Assembly: GCF_002019855.1 (NCBI RefSeq)
Contig: NZ_CM007717.1
Span: forward strand, 5,567,798 to 5,631,797
Source: Streptomyces antibioticus
GTDB taxonomy: Bacteria > Actinomycetota > Actinomycetes > Streptomycetales > Streptomycetaceae
Reading direction: 5' to 3'
DNA length: 64,000 nucleotides
Shown here: one piece after another, positions 1 to 8,297 of the stretch
Layout of the letters: every line of letters starts with the position of its first letter
Numbering within the stretch: the stretch's first letter is position 1
Program-made: the position numbers and the translations under genes
The notes under the pieces: model-generated
Databases searched by the model: none
What the model was told of the DNA's origin: nothing
Seen by the model: only the letters and a program-made list of their open reading frames with translations

Positions 1-1
1 C

Positions 2-2215
2 CGGATCCGGATCAACATCCCCGGTTCGCGGCCCATTCCGCCGGTCGTCGTGCGCAAGCCCGTCGGGGACACCGAGGGCGCGGGCACCGACACCGCCGCG
101 CCGCAGACGCCTGCCGCCCCGGGATCCGGTGCGGACACCACCGGGACCTTCGAGGCGCCCGTCGCCCCGGCACCGGCCCCGTCGGCCGCGCCCGCTCCGG
201 CGCCCGCCGCCGAGGAGAAGACCAGCGACTGGTTCGCGCCGCGCAAGTCCGGCCCGGCCAAGGGCGGCCCCGGCGGCGGCACGAACGGCGCGGGACTGCC
301 GGGCGGTTCGGCCGCGGGCGCCCTGCCCGGCGGCCCCCCGAGCACCGTCCCCGGCGCCCCCGCGCCCGGTGCCCCGGCTCCCGGCGCCCGTCCCGGCGGC
401 GGCCGGCCGGGCGGCACGGCCGGTCCCGGTCCGTCCACCGGGTCCATCGGCGCCATCGGGCCCCGCCCCGGCGGCGGCAACGGCGCGGGCCTGCCCGGCG
501 GCGCCACCGGCGGTCCGGTCGCCCCCGGACACGGCGGCGGCACGGGCTCCTTCGACGTCACCGAGGCGCTCGCCGCGGGCCCGCTCCAGGGCGGCACCCG
601 CCCGACCCAGAGCGGCGCCCCCGCCGAACCCCGCCGCGACGAACTGCCGTACTTCACCGGCAACGGCCAGGGCGGCCAGGCCGGGCACAACGGGCAGAAC
701 GGCCAAGGCGGTCAGAACGGTTACGCGGGTCCGGGCGGCCCCGCCGACCAGCACGGCTTCGCCGGTCCCGGCAGCTCGTACGACTTCAACGGCCCCGACC
801 TGCCCGGCGGACCCGGCGGCCGAGGCGGCCCGCAGGGCCCCGCGGGACCGACCGGCGGTCCGGTCACCGGCGACGGCCCGATCGTGCCCCCGATGACACC
901 CGGCGACCATGGCATGCCCGGCGACCACGGCATGCCCGGCGCCCCGGGTGGCCCGCGTGCAGCCGCCCCCGGTGCGGCTCCCGGTGCCGCCCCCGGCACC
1001 CGGCGCCCCGGCAGCGGGTTCAGCGACGACACCGCGCAGCTCACCCCCCAGTTCCCGGCCCCCGGCTCCGGCGCCGGAGGCTACGGCGCCCGTCCGGCGG
1101 ACAACGTCTCCGGGCACACCGTCACCAGCGGCATCCCCGTCGTCCCCGCCGCCGGCCCGGCCGGTCCGGGCGGCCCCGGCGCCGGTGGACCCGCGGCGCA
1201 GACCGCGCCGAAGCGGCCCGCGCCGGCCGCGCAGAGCACCTCCACCGCCGGTGCCAAGAAGAAAAAGAAGGGCCGCAGCAAGCTGGTCCTCGTCGGCGTC
1301 CTGCTGGTCGTCGGCGGCGTCGGTGCCTACGGCGCCGGTCTGCTGATGAACCACTCCGACGTGCCCAAGGGCACCACCGTCCTCGGCGTCGACATCGGCG
1401 GCAGCACCCGCGACGAGGCCGTCAAGACGCTGGAGGACGCCTTCGACAAGCGGGCCGACCAGCCCCTGAAGCTGTCCGTCGGCGGGGACACCCTCACCCT
1501 CAAGCCGGACCAGGCGGGCCTCCAGTTCGACATCCAGGCCACCGTGGACGGCGTGACCAAGAGCGACTACAACCCGGTCTCCGTGATCGGCACGCTCTTC
1601 GGCCAGGAGCGGGTCGTCGAACCGCAGATGCCGGTCGACGAGGAGAAGCTCCAGGCGGCCCTCGCGTCCGCCGCGGGCGGCTCCGGATCGTCGAACGACG
1701 GCACCATCACGTTCCAGGCGGGCAAGGCCGTCGCGGTCTACGGCAAGCCCGGTCAGGGCGTCGACGCGGCCGGGGCCGAGGAGTCCGTCGTGGCCGCCTA
1801 CCGCACCCAGGTCGAGACCGGCACCACCACCGCGGTGAAGGTCCCGACCGTCACCAAGCAGCCGACGATCTCCAACGCCGAGGTCGACCGGATGATGAAG
1901 AAGTTCGCCGAGCCCGCCATGTCGGGCCTGGTGACCGTGCGGGCGCCGAGCGGCCAGAGCGTGTCGTTCAGCCCCCAGAAGTCCCTGTGGAAGTTCCTGG
2001 GCGTGCAGGGGGTCGACGGCAAGCTCGTCGAGACGTACGACAAGAAGGCCCTGACCGAGCTGTACGGCGACACCTTCGACGGCGTACTGATCACCCGCGG
2101 CACCGGCGCCAAGACCGGGGTGACGGTCGAGGACGTGATCGCAGCCCTGCGTCCCGCGCTCCTCGGCAAGACCCCGGCCGAACGCACCGCGACGATCGAG
2201 ACCGACCCGAGCTGA
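2..2215 (+). CDS. Pro/Gly-rich membrane protein with peptidoglycan-binding-like domain, 5' partial
   Basis: The reading frame is open from base 2, so the true start lies left of the window; the GTG at 50 is probably internal because the upstream residues (RIRINIPGSRPIPPVV) look coded. About 400 residues of low-complexity Pro/Gly/Ala sequence are followed by a basic KKKKKGR stretch, one membrane helix (near bases 1285-1345) and an extracytoplasmic part of about 285 residues. The piece starting TTVLGVDIGG resembles the putative peptidoglycan-binding domain that often accompanies VanW domains, but no VanW domain follows. The topology suggests a long disordered cytoplasmic N-terminus, a single anchor and a wall-facing domain. 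Function is unknown; a cell-wall role is inference. A strong hairpin ends the transcript. Confidence 0.8.
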   Translation, partial: RIRINIPGSRPIPPVVVRKPVGDTEGAGTDTAAPQTPAAPGSGADTTGTFEAPVAPAPAPSAAPAPAPAAEEKTSDWFAPRKSGPAKGGPGGGTNGAGLPGGSAAGALPGGPPSTVPGAPAPGAPAPGARPGGGRPGGTAGPGPSTGSIGAIGPRPGGGNGAGLPGGATGGPVAPGHGGGTGSFDVTEALAAGPLQGGTRPTQSGAPAEPRRDELPYFTGNGQGGQAGHNGQNGQGGQNGYAGPGGPADQHGFAGPGSSYDFNGPDLPGGPGGRGGPQGPAGPTGGPVTGDGPIVPPMTPGDHGMPGDHGMPGAPGGPRAAAPGAAPGAAPGTRRPGSGFSDDTAQLTPQFPAPGSGAGGYGARPADNVSGHTVTSGIPVVPAAGPAGPGGPGAGGPAAQTAPKRPAPAAQSTSTAGAKKKKKGRSKLVLVGVLLVVGGVGAYGAGLLMNHSDVPKGTTVLGVDIGGSTRDEAVKTLEDAFDKRADQPLKLSVGGDTLTLKPDQAGLQFDIQATVDGVTKSDYNPVSVIGTLFGQERVVEPQMPVDEEKLQAALASAAGGSGSSNDGTITFQAGKAVAVYGKPGQGVDAAGAEESVVAAYRTQVETGTTTAVKVPTVTKQPTISNAEVDRMMKKFAEPAMSGLVTVRAPSGQSVSFSPQKSLWKFLGVQGVDGKLVETYDKKALTELYGDTFDGVLITRGTGAKTGVTVEDVIAALRPALLGKTPAERTATIETDPS

Positions 2216-2220
2216 CCCTC

Positions 2221-2263
2221 CCTCGGTGCCGCGTGACATGACATCTGTCATGCGGCACCGAGG
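2221..2263 (+). terminator. 18-bp stem-loop terminator with nested palindrome
   Basis: Bases 2221-2238 pair with 2246-2263 (CCTCGGTGCCGC at the outer end, one G-U pair, then TGACA/TGTCA), leaving a 7-base loop. It lies 5 bases after the preceding stop codon. There is no T tract, as is usual in Streptomyces. It also overlaps a second palindrome that could be an operator for the following operon. Confidence 0.75.
2237..2252. promoter_or_regulatory. Palindrome CATGACA-TC-TGTCATG, candidate operator
   Basis: A perfect 7+7 dyad with a 2-base centre, offset by 2.5 bases from the centre of the surrounding terminator hairpin. The half-site TGTCATG recurs at the ATG of the ABC ATPase gene (2308-2314), and the block GCACCGAGGACAG also occurs twice (about 2255 and 2323). 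The operon ends with a NarL/DesR-type regulator, so an autoregulatory operator is plausible. This is inference. Confidence 0.45.
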
Positions 2264-2310
2264 ACAGCCGACACTGCCGCCGCCGTTCTCGCCGGGCGAC
2301 GATTGCTGTC

Positions 2311-3258
2311 ATGACGACGACCGCACCGAGGACAGCACGGCGGACGGCACCGGCCACCGCCCCGGCCGTCACCTTCGACCAGGTGACCAAGAGCTACGGC
2401 GACGTACGCGCCGTCGACGGCCTGACCCTCGCCCTGCACCCCGGGGAGACCGTGGCCCTGCTGGGCCCCAACGGCGCCGGCAAGTCCACCACCCTCGACC
2501 TGCTGCTCGGCCTCAAGCAGCCCGACGGCGGCACCGTCCGCGTCTTCGGCACCAGCCCGCGTGAGGCGATCGTCGCCGGCCGGGTCGGCGCGATGCTCCA
2601 GAGCGGCGGGCTGATGGACGAGGTCACCGTCGCCGAACTGGTCACGCTCGCCTGCGCCCTGCACCCGCGGCCGTACCCGCCCTCCGAGGTGATGTCCCGG
2701 GCCGGGGTCTCCCAGATCGCCGGCCGCAAGGTCGACAAGCTCTCCGGCGGCCAGGCCCAGCGGGTCCGCTTCGCCCTCGCCACCGCGGGCGACAGCGACC
2801 TGATCGTCCTGGACGAGCCGACCACCGGCATGGACGTCACCACCCGCCAGGCGTTCTGGGCCACCATGCGCGAACAGGCCGACCAGGGCCGCACGGTCCT
2901 CTTCGCCACCCACTACCTGGAAGAGGCGGACGCGATAGCGGACCGGGTGCTGGTCCTGCACCGGGGACGGCTGCTCGCCGACGGCACCGCCGCCGAGATC
3001 AAGGCCAGGGCGGGAGCCCGCCGCATCGCCTTCGACCTGGACGGCGAGATCGACGAGGCCGCCCTGCGCGCCCTGCCCTTCCTCACCACCCTCGACGTGT
3101 CGGGCCACACCGTGCGCATCCAGTCCGCCGACGCCGACACCACCGTCCACGCCCTCTACGGCCTCGGCCTGCGCCCCCGCAATCTGGAGGTCGCCGGGCT
3201 CGGCCTGGAGCAGGCGTTCGTCGCCCTCACCACCGCCGAGGAGGCGAAGACCAAGTGA
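2311..3258 (+). CDS. ABC transporter ATP-binding protein
   Basis: Energy-coupling ATPase of a two-gene ABC-2 type exporter. Walker A GPNGAGKST is at residues 52-60, the signature LSGGQAQR near 144-151, Walker B LIVLDEP near 165-171, and the H-loop histidine in FATHYLEEAD near 200. The 315-residue length fits DrrA-type drug or lipid exporters. The chosen ATG has no clear Shine-Dalgarno sequence and an Ala/Thr-rich leader of about 20 residues. The permease start overlaps its stop (GTGA), and a histidine kinase and response regulator follow without gaps, so the four genes form one operon. The transported substrate cannot be told from sequence. Confidence 0.93.
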   Translation: MTTTAPRTARRTAPATAPAVTFDQVTKSYGDVRAVDGLTLALHPGETVALLGPNGAGKSTTLDLLLGLKQPDGGTVRVFGTSPREAIVAGRVGAMLQSGGLMDEVTVAELVTLACALHPRPYPPSEVMSRAGVSQIAGRKVDKLSGGQAQRVRFALATAGDSDLIVLDEPTTGMDVTTRQAFWATMREQADQGRTVLFATHYLEEADAIADRVLVLHRGRLLADGTAAEIKARAGARRIAFDLDGEIDEAALRALPFLTTLDVSGHTVRIQSADADTTVHALYGLGLRPRNLEVAGLGLEQAFVALTTAEEAKTK

Positions 3259-3995
3259 ACGGCCTGATCAAACTGGAACTCATCCGCGCCCTGCGCAACC
3301 GCAAGTTCCTGTTCTTCTCGGTGATCTACCCGTCCGTGCTGTTCCTGCTGATCGCGGGCAGCGCCGACAGCACCACCGAGGTCGACGGCACCGGCCTCAC
3401 CCTGCCGACGTACATGATGGTCTCCATGGCCTCCTTCGGGGCCCTGACCGCCGTCCTGATGGGCAACAGCGAACGCATCGCCAAGGAACGCGAGAGCGGC
3501 TGGGTCAGGCAGCTCCGGCTGACCACGCTCCCGGGCCGGGGGTACGTCCTGGCCAAGACGGCGAGCGCGGCCGTGGTGAGCCTGCCGTCGATCGTGATCG
3601 TCTTCGCCGTCGCGGCCGCCGTGAAGGACGTCCGCCTGGACGCCTGGCAGTGGCTCGCGCTCACCGGCGCGATATGGGCCGGCAGCCTGGTCTTCGCCGC
3701 CCTGGGGGTCGCCCTCGGCTATCTGACCAGCGGGGACGCGGTCCGTCCGGTCACCATGATCACCTACTTCGGGCTGTCGATCCTCGGCGGGCTGTGGATG
3801 CCGACGACCACCTTCCCGTCCTGGCTGCAGGACATCGCCGAGTGGGTGCCCACGCACGCGTACGCTGCGCTGGGGCAGGCGATCGAACGGAACCAGGCCC
3901 CGCACGCCCAGGACATCGTCATCCTGGCCGTCTTCTTCGCCCTGTTCACGGGCGGCGCGGCCTGGCTCTACCGGAAGGACACGTTGAAGGCGTGA
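3255..3995 (+). CDS. ABC-2 type transporter permease
   Basis: Integral membrane partner of the ATPase just upstream. The 246 residues contain about six hydrophobic segments, including FLFFSVIYPSVLFLLIAG near the N-terminus and VILAVFFALFTGGAAWLY at the C-terminus, the arrangement expected of an ABC-2 membrane domain. The start GTG overlaps the ATPase stop codon and the kinase start lies at its own stop, which argues for translational coupling. Linkage to a DesK-like sensor resembles bacterial export systems that respond to membrane or antibiotic stress, but the substrate is unknown. Confidence 0.9.
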   Translation: MNGLIKLELIRALRNRKFLFFSVIYPSVLFLLIAGSADSTTEVDGTGLTLPTYMMVSMASFGALTAVLMGNSERIAKERESGWVRQLRLTTLPGRGYVLAKTASAAVVSLPSIVIVFAVAAAVKDVRLDAWQWLALTGAIWAGSLVFAALGVALGYLTSGDAVRPVTMITYFGLSILGGLWMPTTTFPSWLQDIAEWVPTHAYAALGQAIERNQAPHAQDIVILAVFFALFTGGAAWLYRKDTLKA

Positions 3996-4000
3996 GCGCC

Positions 4001-5203
4001 ATGACGGACGACGACCTGCTGCCCGAGGAGGTCCGGCGGGAGATGGCCGTCGGGCTGGGAAGGACCGCCCGCACCCGCCGTGAGCTGTGGCGGCGCAAGG
4101 CCCTGTGGATCGGCGTCTGGCTGGTCTTCCTCAGCTCGCCGGTCCACGACCTGGTCTCCGGCCGCCACACCTCCGCGGGCACGGCGGCCGGCTCGCTGGG
4201 CCTGGCGGTGTTCGTCAGCGTCTATCTCGCGCTGCTGTTCAGGGACATGGGGGACGCGCCCTATCCGCGGAGGCTGGTCGTCGCCCTCATCGGCTCGATG
4301 GCCGCCCTCGCCGTCACCCTCTCCCTCACCCTCGGCGCCCCCTGGCTCGGCCTGTTCTGCTACGTCTCGGTGGCCTGCGGGATGGTGCTGCCGCCGCGGG
4401 CCGCGTTCTGGGCGATCCCGGCGACGGCGGCCACGATGATGCTGGTCGGCCTGCGCACCGGCGTGGAGCAGGCGGCCGACCTGCTCGTGCTGGTGCTGCT
4501 CATCGGCTTCGCGATGACCGGCGTCAGCCAACTGGTCCGCACCACCATCGCGTTGCGCGAGGCCCGCGCCACCGTCGCCCAGCTCGCCGCGAACGAGGAG
4601 CGGCTGCGGCTCGCCAGGGACCTGCACGACCTGCTCGGCCACTCCCTGTCGCTGATCACCCTCAAGAGCGAGCTGGCCGGCCGGATGCTGCCCGAGCACC
4701 CCGAGAAGGCCGCCCGGCAGGTCGCCGACATCGAACAGGTCAGCAGACAGGCCATGGTGGACGTCCGGGAGGCCGTCACCGGCTACCGGCGGCCCCGGCT
4801 GGCCGCCGAACTCGCCGGCGTCCAGGTCGCCCTGGCGGCCGCCGGTGTCACCGCCCACGTCCCCGCCGAGCCCGATCTCGACGGGGTCCCCGAGGAGAGC
4901 GAGTCCGCCCTCGCCTGGGCCCTGCGCGAGGCGGTCACCAACGTCGTACGGCACAGCGGCGCCGGCCGCTGCACGGTGGACGTGGTCCGCCGCCAGACCC
5001 TGGACGGCCCGGTCGTGGAACTCTCCGTCGAGGACAACGGCTCCGGCGGCCCCGGCACGGTTCCCGGCAACGGCCTCACCGGTCTGACCGAGCGGCTGGA
5101 GAAGGCCGGCGGCACCCTGGAGGCGGGCCGGACCAGGCACGGCTTCCGGCTGGTCGCCCGGGTCCCGGCGGGCGCCGGCGCGGACATAGGATCCCCGGCA
5201 TGA
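4001..5203 (+). CDS. DesK/NarL-family sensor histidine kinase
   Basis: Membrane sensor kinase of the HisKA_3 class. The N-terminal half carries roughly five to six hydrophobic helices; the dimerisation/phosphoacceptor box LARDLHDLLGHS (His near residue 208) is followed by the HATPase with LREAVTNVVRHS near 310 and DNGSGG near 346. The length is about 400 residues. Either the ATG at 4001 or the in-frame GTG at 3992, which overlaps the permease stop as GTGA, could be the start; the difference is three residues. It presumably phosphorylates the regulator encoded by the next, overlapping gene and controls the exporter operon. The stimulus is unknown. Confidence 0.93.
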   Translation: MTDDDLLPEEVRREMAVGLGRTARTRRELWRRKALWIGVWLVFLSSPVHDLVSGRHTSAGTAAGSLGLAVFVSVYLALLFRDMGDAPYPRRLVVALIGSMAALAVTLSLTLGAPWLGLFCYVSVACGMVLPPRAAFWAIPATAATMMLVGLRTGVEQAADLLVLVLLIGFAMTGVSQLVRTTIALREARATVAQLAANEERLRLARDLHDLLGHSLSLITLKSELAGRMLPEHPEKAARQVADIEQVSRQAMVDVREAVTGYRRPRLAAELAGVQVALAAAGVTAHVPAEPDLDGVPEESESALAWALREAVTNVVRHSGAGRCTVDVVRRQTLDGPVVELSVEDNGSGGPGTVPGNGLTGLTERLEKAGGTLEAGRTRHGFRLVARVPAGAGADIGSPA

Positions 5204-5817
5204 CCGGTGACGTGATCAAGGTCCTGCTGGCCGAGGACCAGTCGATGGTCCGCGAGGCGCTGGCCGCCCTGCTCGGCCTGGAGGACGACATCGAGGTGGT
5301 CGCCCAGGCGGCCCGCGGCGACGAGGTCCTGGCGGCCGCCCGCGCCCACCGGGTCGACGTGGCCCTCCTGGACATCGAGATGCCGGGCGCCACCGGCATC
5401 GAGGCCGCCGCCCAGCTCCACCGGGAGCTGCCGCACGTCAAGCTGGTCGTCCTCACCACCTTCGGCCGCCCCGGCTATCTGCGCAGTGCGATGGAGGCGG
5501 GCGCCGACGCATTCCTCGTCAAGGACGCCCCCGCCGCCCAACTCGCCGAAGCCGTCCGCAAGGTGCTGGCGGGCGAGCGCGTCATCGACCCCACCCTCGC
5601 GGCAGCCGCCCTCGCCGAGGGCGCCAACCCGCTGACGGACCGCGAGCGCGAGGTCCTCCGAGCGGCGGCCGACGGCTCCACCAACGCCGAACTCGCTCAC
5701 ACCCTGCACCTCTCCCAGGGCACGGTCCGCAACTACCTGTCGACGGCCATCCAGAAACTCTCGGTCCGCAACAGGGCGGAGGCGGTGCGCACGGCCCGCG
5801 AGAAGGGCTGGCTCTGA
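5200..5817 (+). CDS. NarL/FixJ-family response regulator
   Basis: Receiver plus LuxR-type DNA-binding domain, 205 residues. The acidic pocket is AED near residues 11-13, the phosphoacceptor is Asp58 in LLDIEMPG, and the conserved Lys is in FLVKDAP. The C-terminal helix-turn-helix starts at LTDREREVL near 144 and ends in TVRNYLSTAIQKL. The ATG overlaps the kinase stop (ATGA). It likely binds the dyad before the operon (2237-2252), making the exporter genes self-regulated; that target is inference. Confidence 0.94.
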   Translation: MTGDVIKVLLAEDQSMVREALAALLGLEDDIEVVAQAARGDEVLAAARAHRVDVALLDIEMPGATGIEAAAQLHRELPHVKLVVLTTFGRPGYLRSAMEAGADAFLVKDAPAAQLAEAVRKVLAGERVIDPTLAAAALAEGANPLTDREREVLRAAADGSTNAELAHTLHLSQGTVRNYLSTAIQKLSVRNRAEAVRTAREKGWL

Positions 5818-5837
5818 CAACACCCTGCGCGGCGGCG

Positions 5838-6683
5838 TCAGTTCAGCATCGCGCGGGCCGCGCGGGCCTCGTTCCTCACCCGTTCCGCGGTGGGCTCGTC
5901 GACGACCTCCACCAGGTTCGCGTACTCCTCCAGTTCGACGGCGCCCGCCACGAATTCGCCGCGCCGGACCAGGAGTTGGCCCTTCTCGTGGCGCAGGCGG
6001 GCCGGGTGGTGAGGGATCAGGAGGGACAGCTCGACCGCCCACAGGGCGACGTCGGAGCGTTCCGGGCGGGCGGCGGCCCAGGAGCGGATGTTGTTGAGGA
6101 TCCGGATCACCACCTCCAGCGGCTCCGCGGGCTCCAGCATCGACGGCTCCAGCACGGCACCCGTCGCCTTGGAGACCAGCGCGCCCGCCTCGCCCTCGCC
6201 CAGCACCCGGCCCCCGTCGAACGGATCCACCAGCACCTGCCCGTCGGAAGGCCCGAGCCCGACCAGGAAGTGCCCCGGCAGGGCGACCCCGTACACCGGG
6301 GCCCCGGCCCGCCGGGCGACCTCCACCCACACCACCGACAGCAGGATCGGCAGCCCCCGCCGCCGTACCAGCACCTGGTGCAGCAGCGAGGACTCCAGCC
6401 GCTGATAGTCCGCCGGGGAGCCGCCGAAGCCGTACCGCCCGCCCAGCAGATCGCGCAGCGCCACCGCCCAGTCGTGCGGCCCGCCCGGCCGGTACGGCAT
6501 CTCCCCGGCCAGCCGGTCCAGTTCCGCCTGCGCGGCGTCGAGCCCGGCCGGACCCAACCCGGGGTCGGCCTCCGCGCCGATCAGCAGGCACAGCACGGCG
6601 AGGTCGGGCCGCTCGGCCCGCGCCTCCTCGGCGAACAGCCGGCGCACCTCACCGTCCTCGAAGCCGTCCACGGGCTCGCTCAC
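5838..6683 (-). CDS. SirB1-family transglutaminase-like protein
   Basis: A 281-residue protein of the SirB1 family (transglutaminase-like fold with a following TPR-like part). The core is the segment with LLHQVLVRRRGLPILLSV, then VYGVALPGHFLVG and VDPFDGG, which are hallmark blocks of this family. Enzymatic activity is unproven in most members. The GTG start overlaps the stop of the upstream acetyltransferase gene (GTGA at 6680-6683), so the two are co-translated. The gene converges on the response regulator with only 20 bases between stops. Confidence 0.85.
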   Translation of the reverse strand: MSEPVDGFEDGEVRRLFAEEARAERPDLAVLCLLIGAEADPGLGPAGLDAAQAELDRLAGEMPYRPGGPHDWAVALRDLLGGRYGFGGSPADYQRLESSLLHQVLVRRRGLPILLSVVWVEVARRAGAPVYGVALPGHFLVGLGPSDGQVLVDPFDGGRVLGEGEAGALVSKATGAVLEPSMLEPAEPLEVVIRILNNIRSWAAARPERSDVALWAVELSLLIPHHPARLRHEKGQLLVRRGEFVAGAVELEEYANLVEVVDEPTAERVRNEARAARAMLN

Positions 6684-7714
6684 GAAGAAGCCTCCCGCGG
6701 CTCCCGGTAGTGGTGGTACGCGTGGTGCGCCCCCAGGCCCAGCCGCCCGTACAGCGCCCGCGCCCCCGCGTTGTCCGCCTCGACCTGGAGCCAGGCGGCC
6801 GACGCGCCCTCGTCCAGCGCCCGCCGGGCCAGCGCGGCCATCACGGCCGTCGCGAGCCCGCGCCGCCGCCACGCCGGATCGACCTCGACCGCCGCGAACC
6901 CGGCCCACCGCCCGTCCACCACACACCGCCCGATCGCCGCGGGCGCCTCGCCGGACGCGCCGGGCACGGTCGCGAACCACACCGACGGCCCGCTGCCCAG
7001 CACCTTGAGGGCCACCTCGCTCACCCCCTTGCGCTGATACCGGGACAGCCACGCCTCGTCCGCCGAACGCGCCAGCACGACGGACGGGGCCGACGAGACC
7101 GACGCGCCCGCGTCCGGCGCGGCGACGTCGGCGAGCGGCGCCAGCGCCCCGATCCACAGCTCCGCGGTCACCTCGCGCACCCAGCCGCGCCGCTCCAGCT
7201 CCCCGCAGAGCAGCTCCTGCGTGCCCTCGGCGCCGGTCGCCGTCTGCGCGTACGCGGGCAGCCCGCGCTCCGCGTACCAGCGCCGTACGGCGTCCAGGGC
7301 CGCGTCCAGCGGCAGGCCCGGGTCGCCGAGCGGCAGGACGGAGTTGGCGCGCCGGGTGAACCCGGAGGCGGCCCGCAGCTCCCAGTCGCCGAGCCGCTCG
7401 CTCTCCACCGGCCGCCAGGCCCGCGCCGCGATCCGGGACAGCTCCTCGAACGACGCGGCGGGCCCCCGGCGGCGGGCCGGGGCCGGCGGCACGACCTTCC
7501 CCGCGACCAGCGAGGACGCGTCAATCCGGACGCTGTCCCCGCTCTTCCGTGTGATCACCAGCACACCGTCGTCCCATGATGTGAGAACACCCACCGTGTC
7601 GGTGAATTTCCCCTCGGTGACGCCCGGATCGGTCAAACGCCGCACGGAGACACGTTTGCCCACGTCAGCGGCGGTGATGCGGACCTCGAGGCGTCCCGCG
7701 GCCGAGAATTCCAC
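6680..7714 (-). CDS. GNAT-family N-acetyltransferase
   Basis: The N-terminal part (about 85 residues, RLEVRITAADVGKRVSVR...) looks like a small beta-barrel module, and the C-terminal part is a GNAT fold with the acetyl-CoA motif VDPAWRRRGLATAVMAAL and the closing ALYGRLGLGAHHAYHHYR. The chosen start is the GTG at 7714, with AGGAGG 13 bases upstream; an ATG at 7750 is also in frame but lies upstream of that site. The substrate is unknown. It is co-transcribed with the SirB1-like gene and divergent from ferredoxin fdxA across about 140 bases. Confidence 0.85.
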   Translation of the reverse strand: MEFSAAGRLEVRITAADVGKRVSVRRLTDPGVTEGKFTDTVGVLTSWDDGVLVITRKSGDSVRIDASSLVAGKVVPPAPARRRGPAASFEELSRIAARAWRPVESERLGDWELRAASGFTRRANSVLPLGDPGLPLDAALDAVRRWYAERGLPAYAQTATGAEGTQELLCGELERRGWVREVTAELWIGALAPLADVAAPDAGASVSSAPSVVLARSADEAWLSRYQRKGVSEVALKVLGSGPSVWFATVPGASGEAPAAIGRCVVDGRWAGFAAVEVDPAWRRRGLATAVMAALARRALDEGASAAWLQVEADNAGARALYGRLGLGAHHAYHHYREPREASS

Positions 7715-7759
7715 AGGTCGGTTCACCCCTCCTGTTCGGATCATGCCCAAGAACGGAGA

Positions 7760-7765
7760 TACTAG
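7760..7765 (+). promoter_or_regulatory. Candidate -10 box for fdxA
   Basis: TACTAG followed by GT in the divergent gap between the acetyltransferase and fdxA, with a weak TTCGGA 19 bases upstream. It would give a 5' leader of about 85 bases that ends in a good Shine-Dalgarno sequence. The -35 match is poor, so this is only a candidate. Confidence 0.3.
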
Positions 7766-7854
7766 GTGCGGGCATCGACGACGCCGCGCTCCCGCGCGCC
7801 AGGCGGCGGAGCCTACGGAGGCCCGCCAGCGCCCTATCGAGGAGGAACGACAGC

Positions 7855-8175
7855 GTGACCTACGTCATCGCGCAGCCTTGTGTAGACGTGAAGGACAAGG
7901 CGTGCATCGAGGAGTGCCCGGTCGACTGCATCTACGAGGGCTCCCGGTCCTTGTACATCCACCCGGACGAATGCGTCGACTGCGGCGCCTGTGAACCGGT
8001 CTGCCCGGTCGAGGCCATCTTCTACGAGGACGACGTGCCGGAGGAGTGGAAGGACTACTACAAGGCGAACGTCGAGTTCTTCGACGAGCTCGGTTCTCCG
8101 GGCGGCGCCAGCAAGCTGGGCGTGATCGAGCGCGACCACCCCTTCGTCGCCGCGCTGCCGCCGCAGGCCGAGTAG
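7855..8175 (+). CDS. fdxA: 7Fe-8S ferredoxin FdxA
   Basis: A small soluble electron carrier of 106 residues holding one [3Fe-4S] and one [4Fe-4S] cluster. Cysteines at 9, 17, 21, 25, 40, 43, 46 and 50 match the Azotobacter FdI pattern offset by one residue: 9/17/50 would bind the 3Fe cluster, 21/40/43/46 the 4Fe cluster, and 25 is free. The tail PVEAIFYEDDVPEEW is typical of actinobacterial FdxA. The GTG start is preceded by GAGGAGGAACGACAGC. A 19-bp hairpin separates it from dapC, so it can be a monocistron. Confidence 0.96.
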   Translation: MTYVIAQPCVDVKDKACIEECPVDCIYEGSRSLYIHPDECVDCGACEPVCPVEAIFYEDDVPEEWKDYYKANVEFFDELGSPGGASKLGVIERDHPFVAALPPQAE

Positions 8176-8203
8176 TCCGCGACCAGCGGCCCGCACATCG
8201 TGC

Positions 8204-8250
8204 CGCCTCGGTCCCGTACGGCCTGATCGCCGCCGTACGGGACCGAGGCG
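8204..8250 (+). terminator. 19-bp hairpin terminator after fdxA
   Basis: Bases 8204-8222 (CGCCTCGGTCCCGTACGGC) are perfectly complementary to 8232-8250, with a 9-base loop. It lies 29 bases after the fdxA stop. It is followed by a direct repeat of GCGTTTCCCGTACC at 8249-8262 and 8267-8280. Confidence 0.85.
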
Positions 8251-8297
8251 TTTCCCGTACCCGGGCGTTTCCCGTACCTGAGAGAGCGAGCATCACC

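Noticed and set aside
8249..8280. Direct repeat GCGTTTCCCGTACC as a mobile-element trace
   Set aside because: Only 14 bases, with no transposase or target duplication nearby; more likely a by-product of the adjacent terminator repeat.
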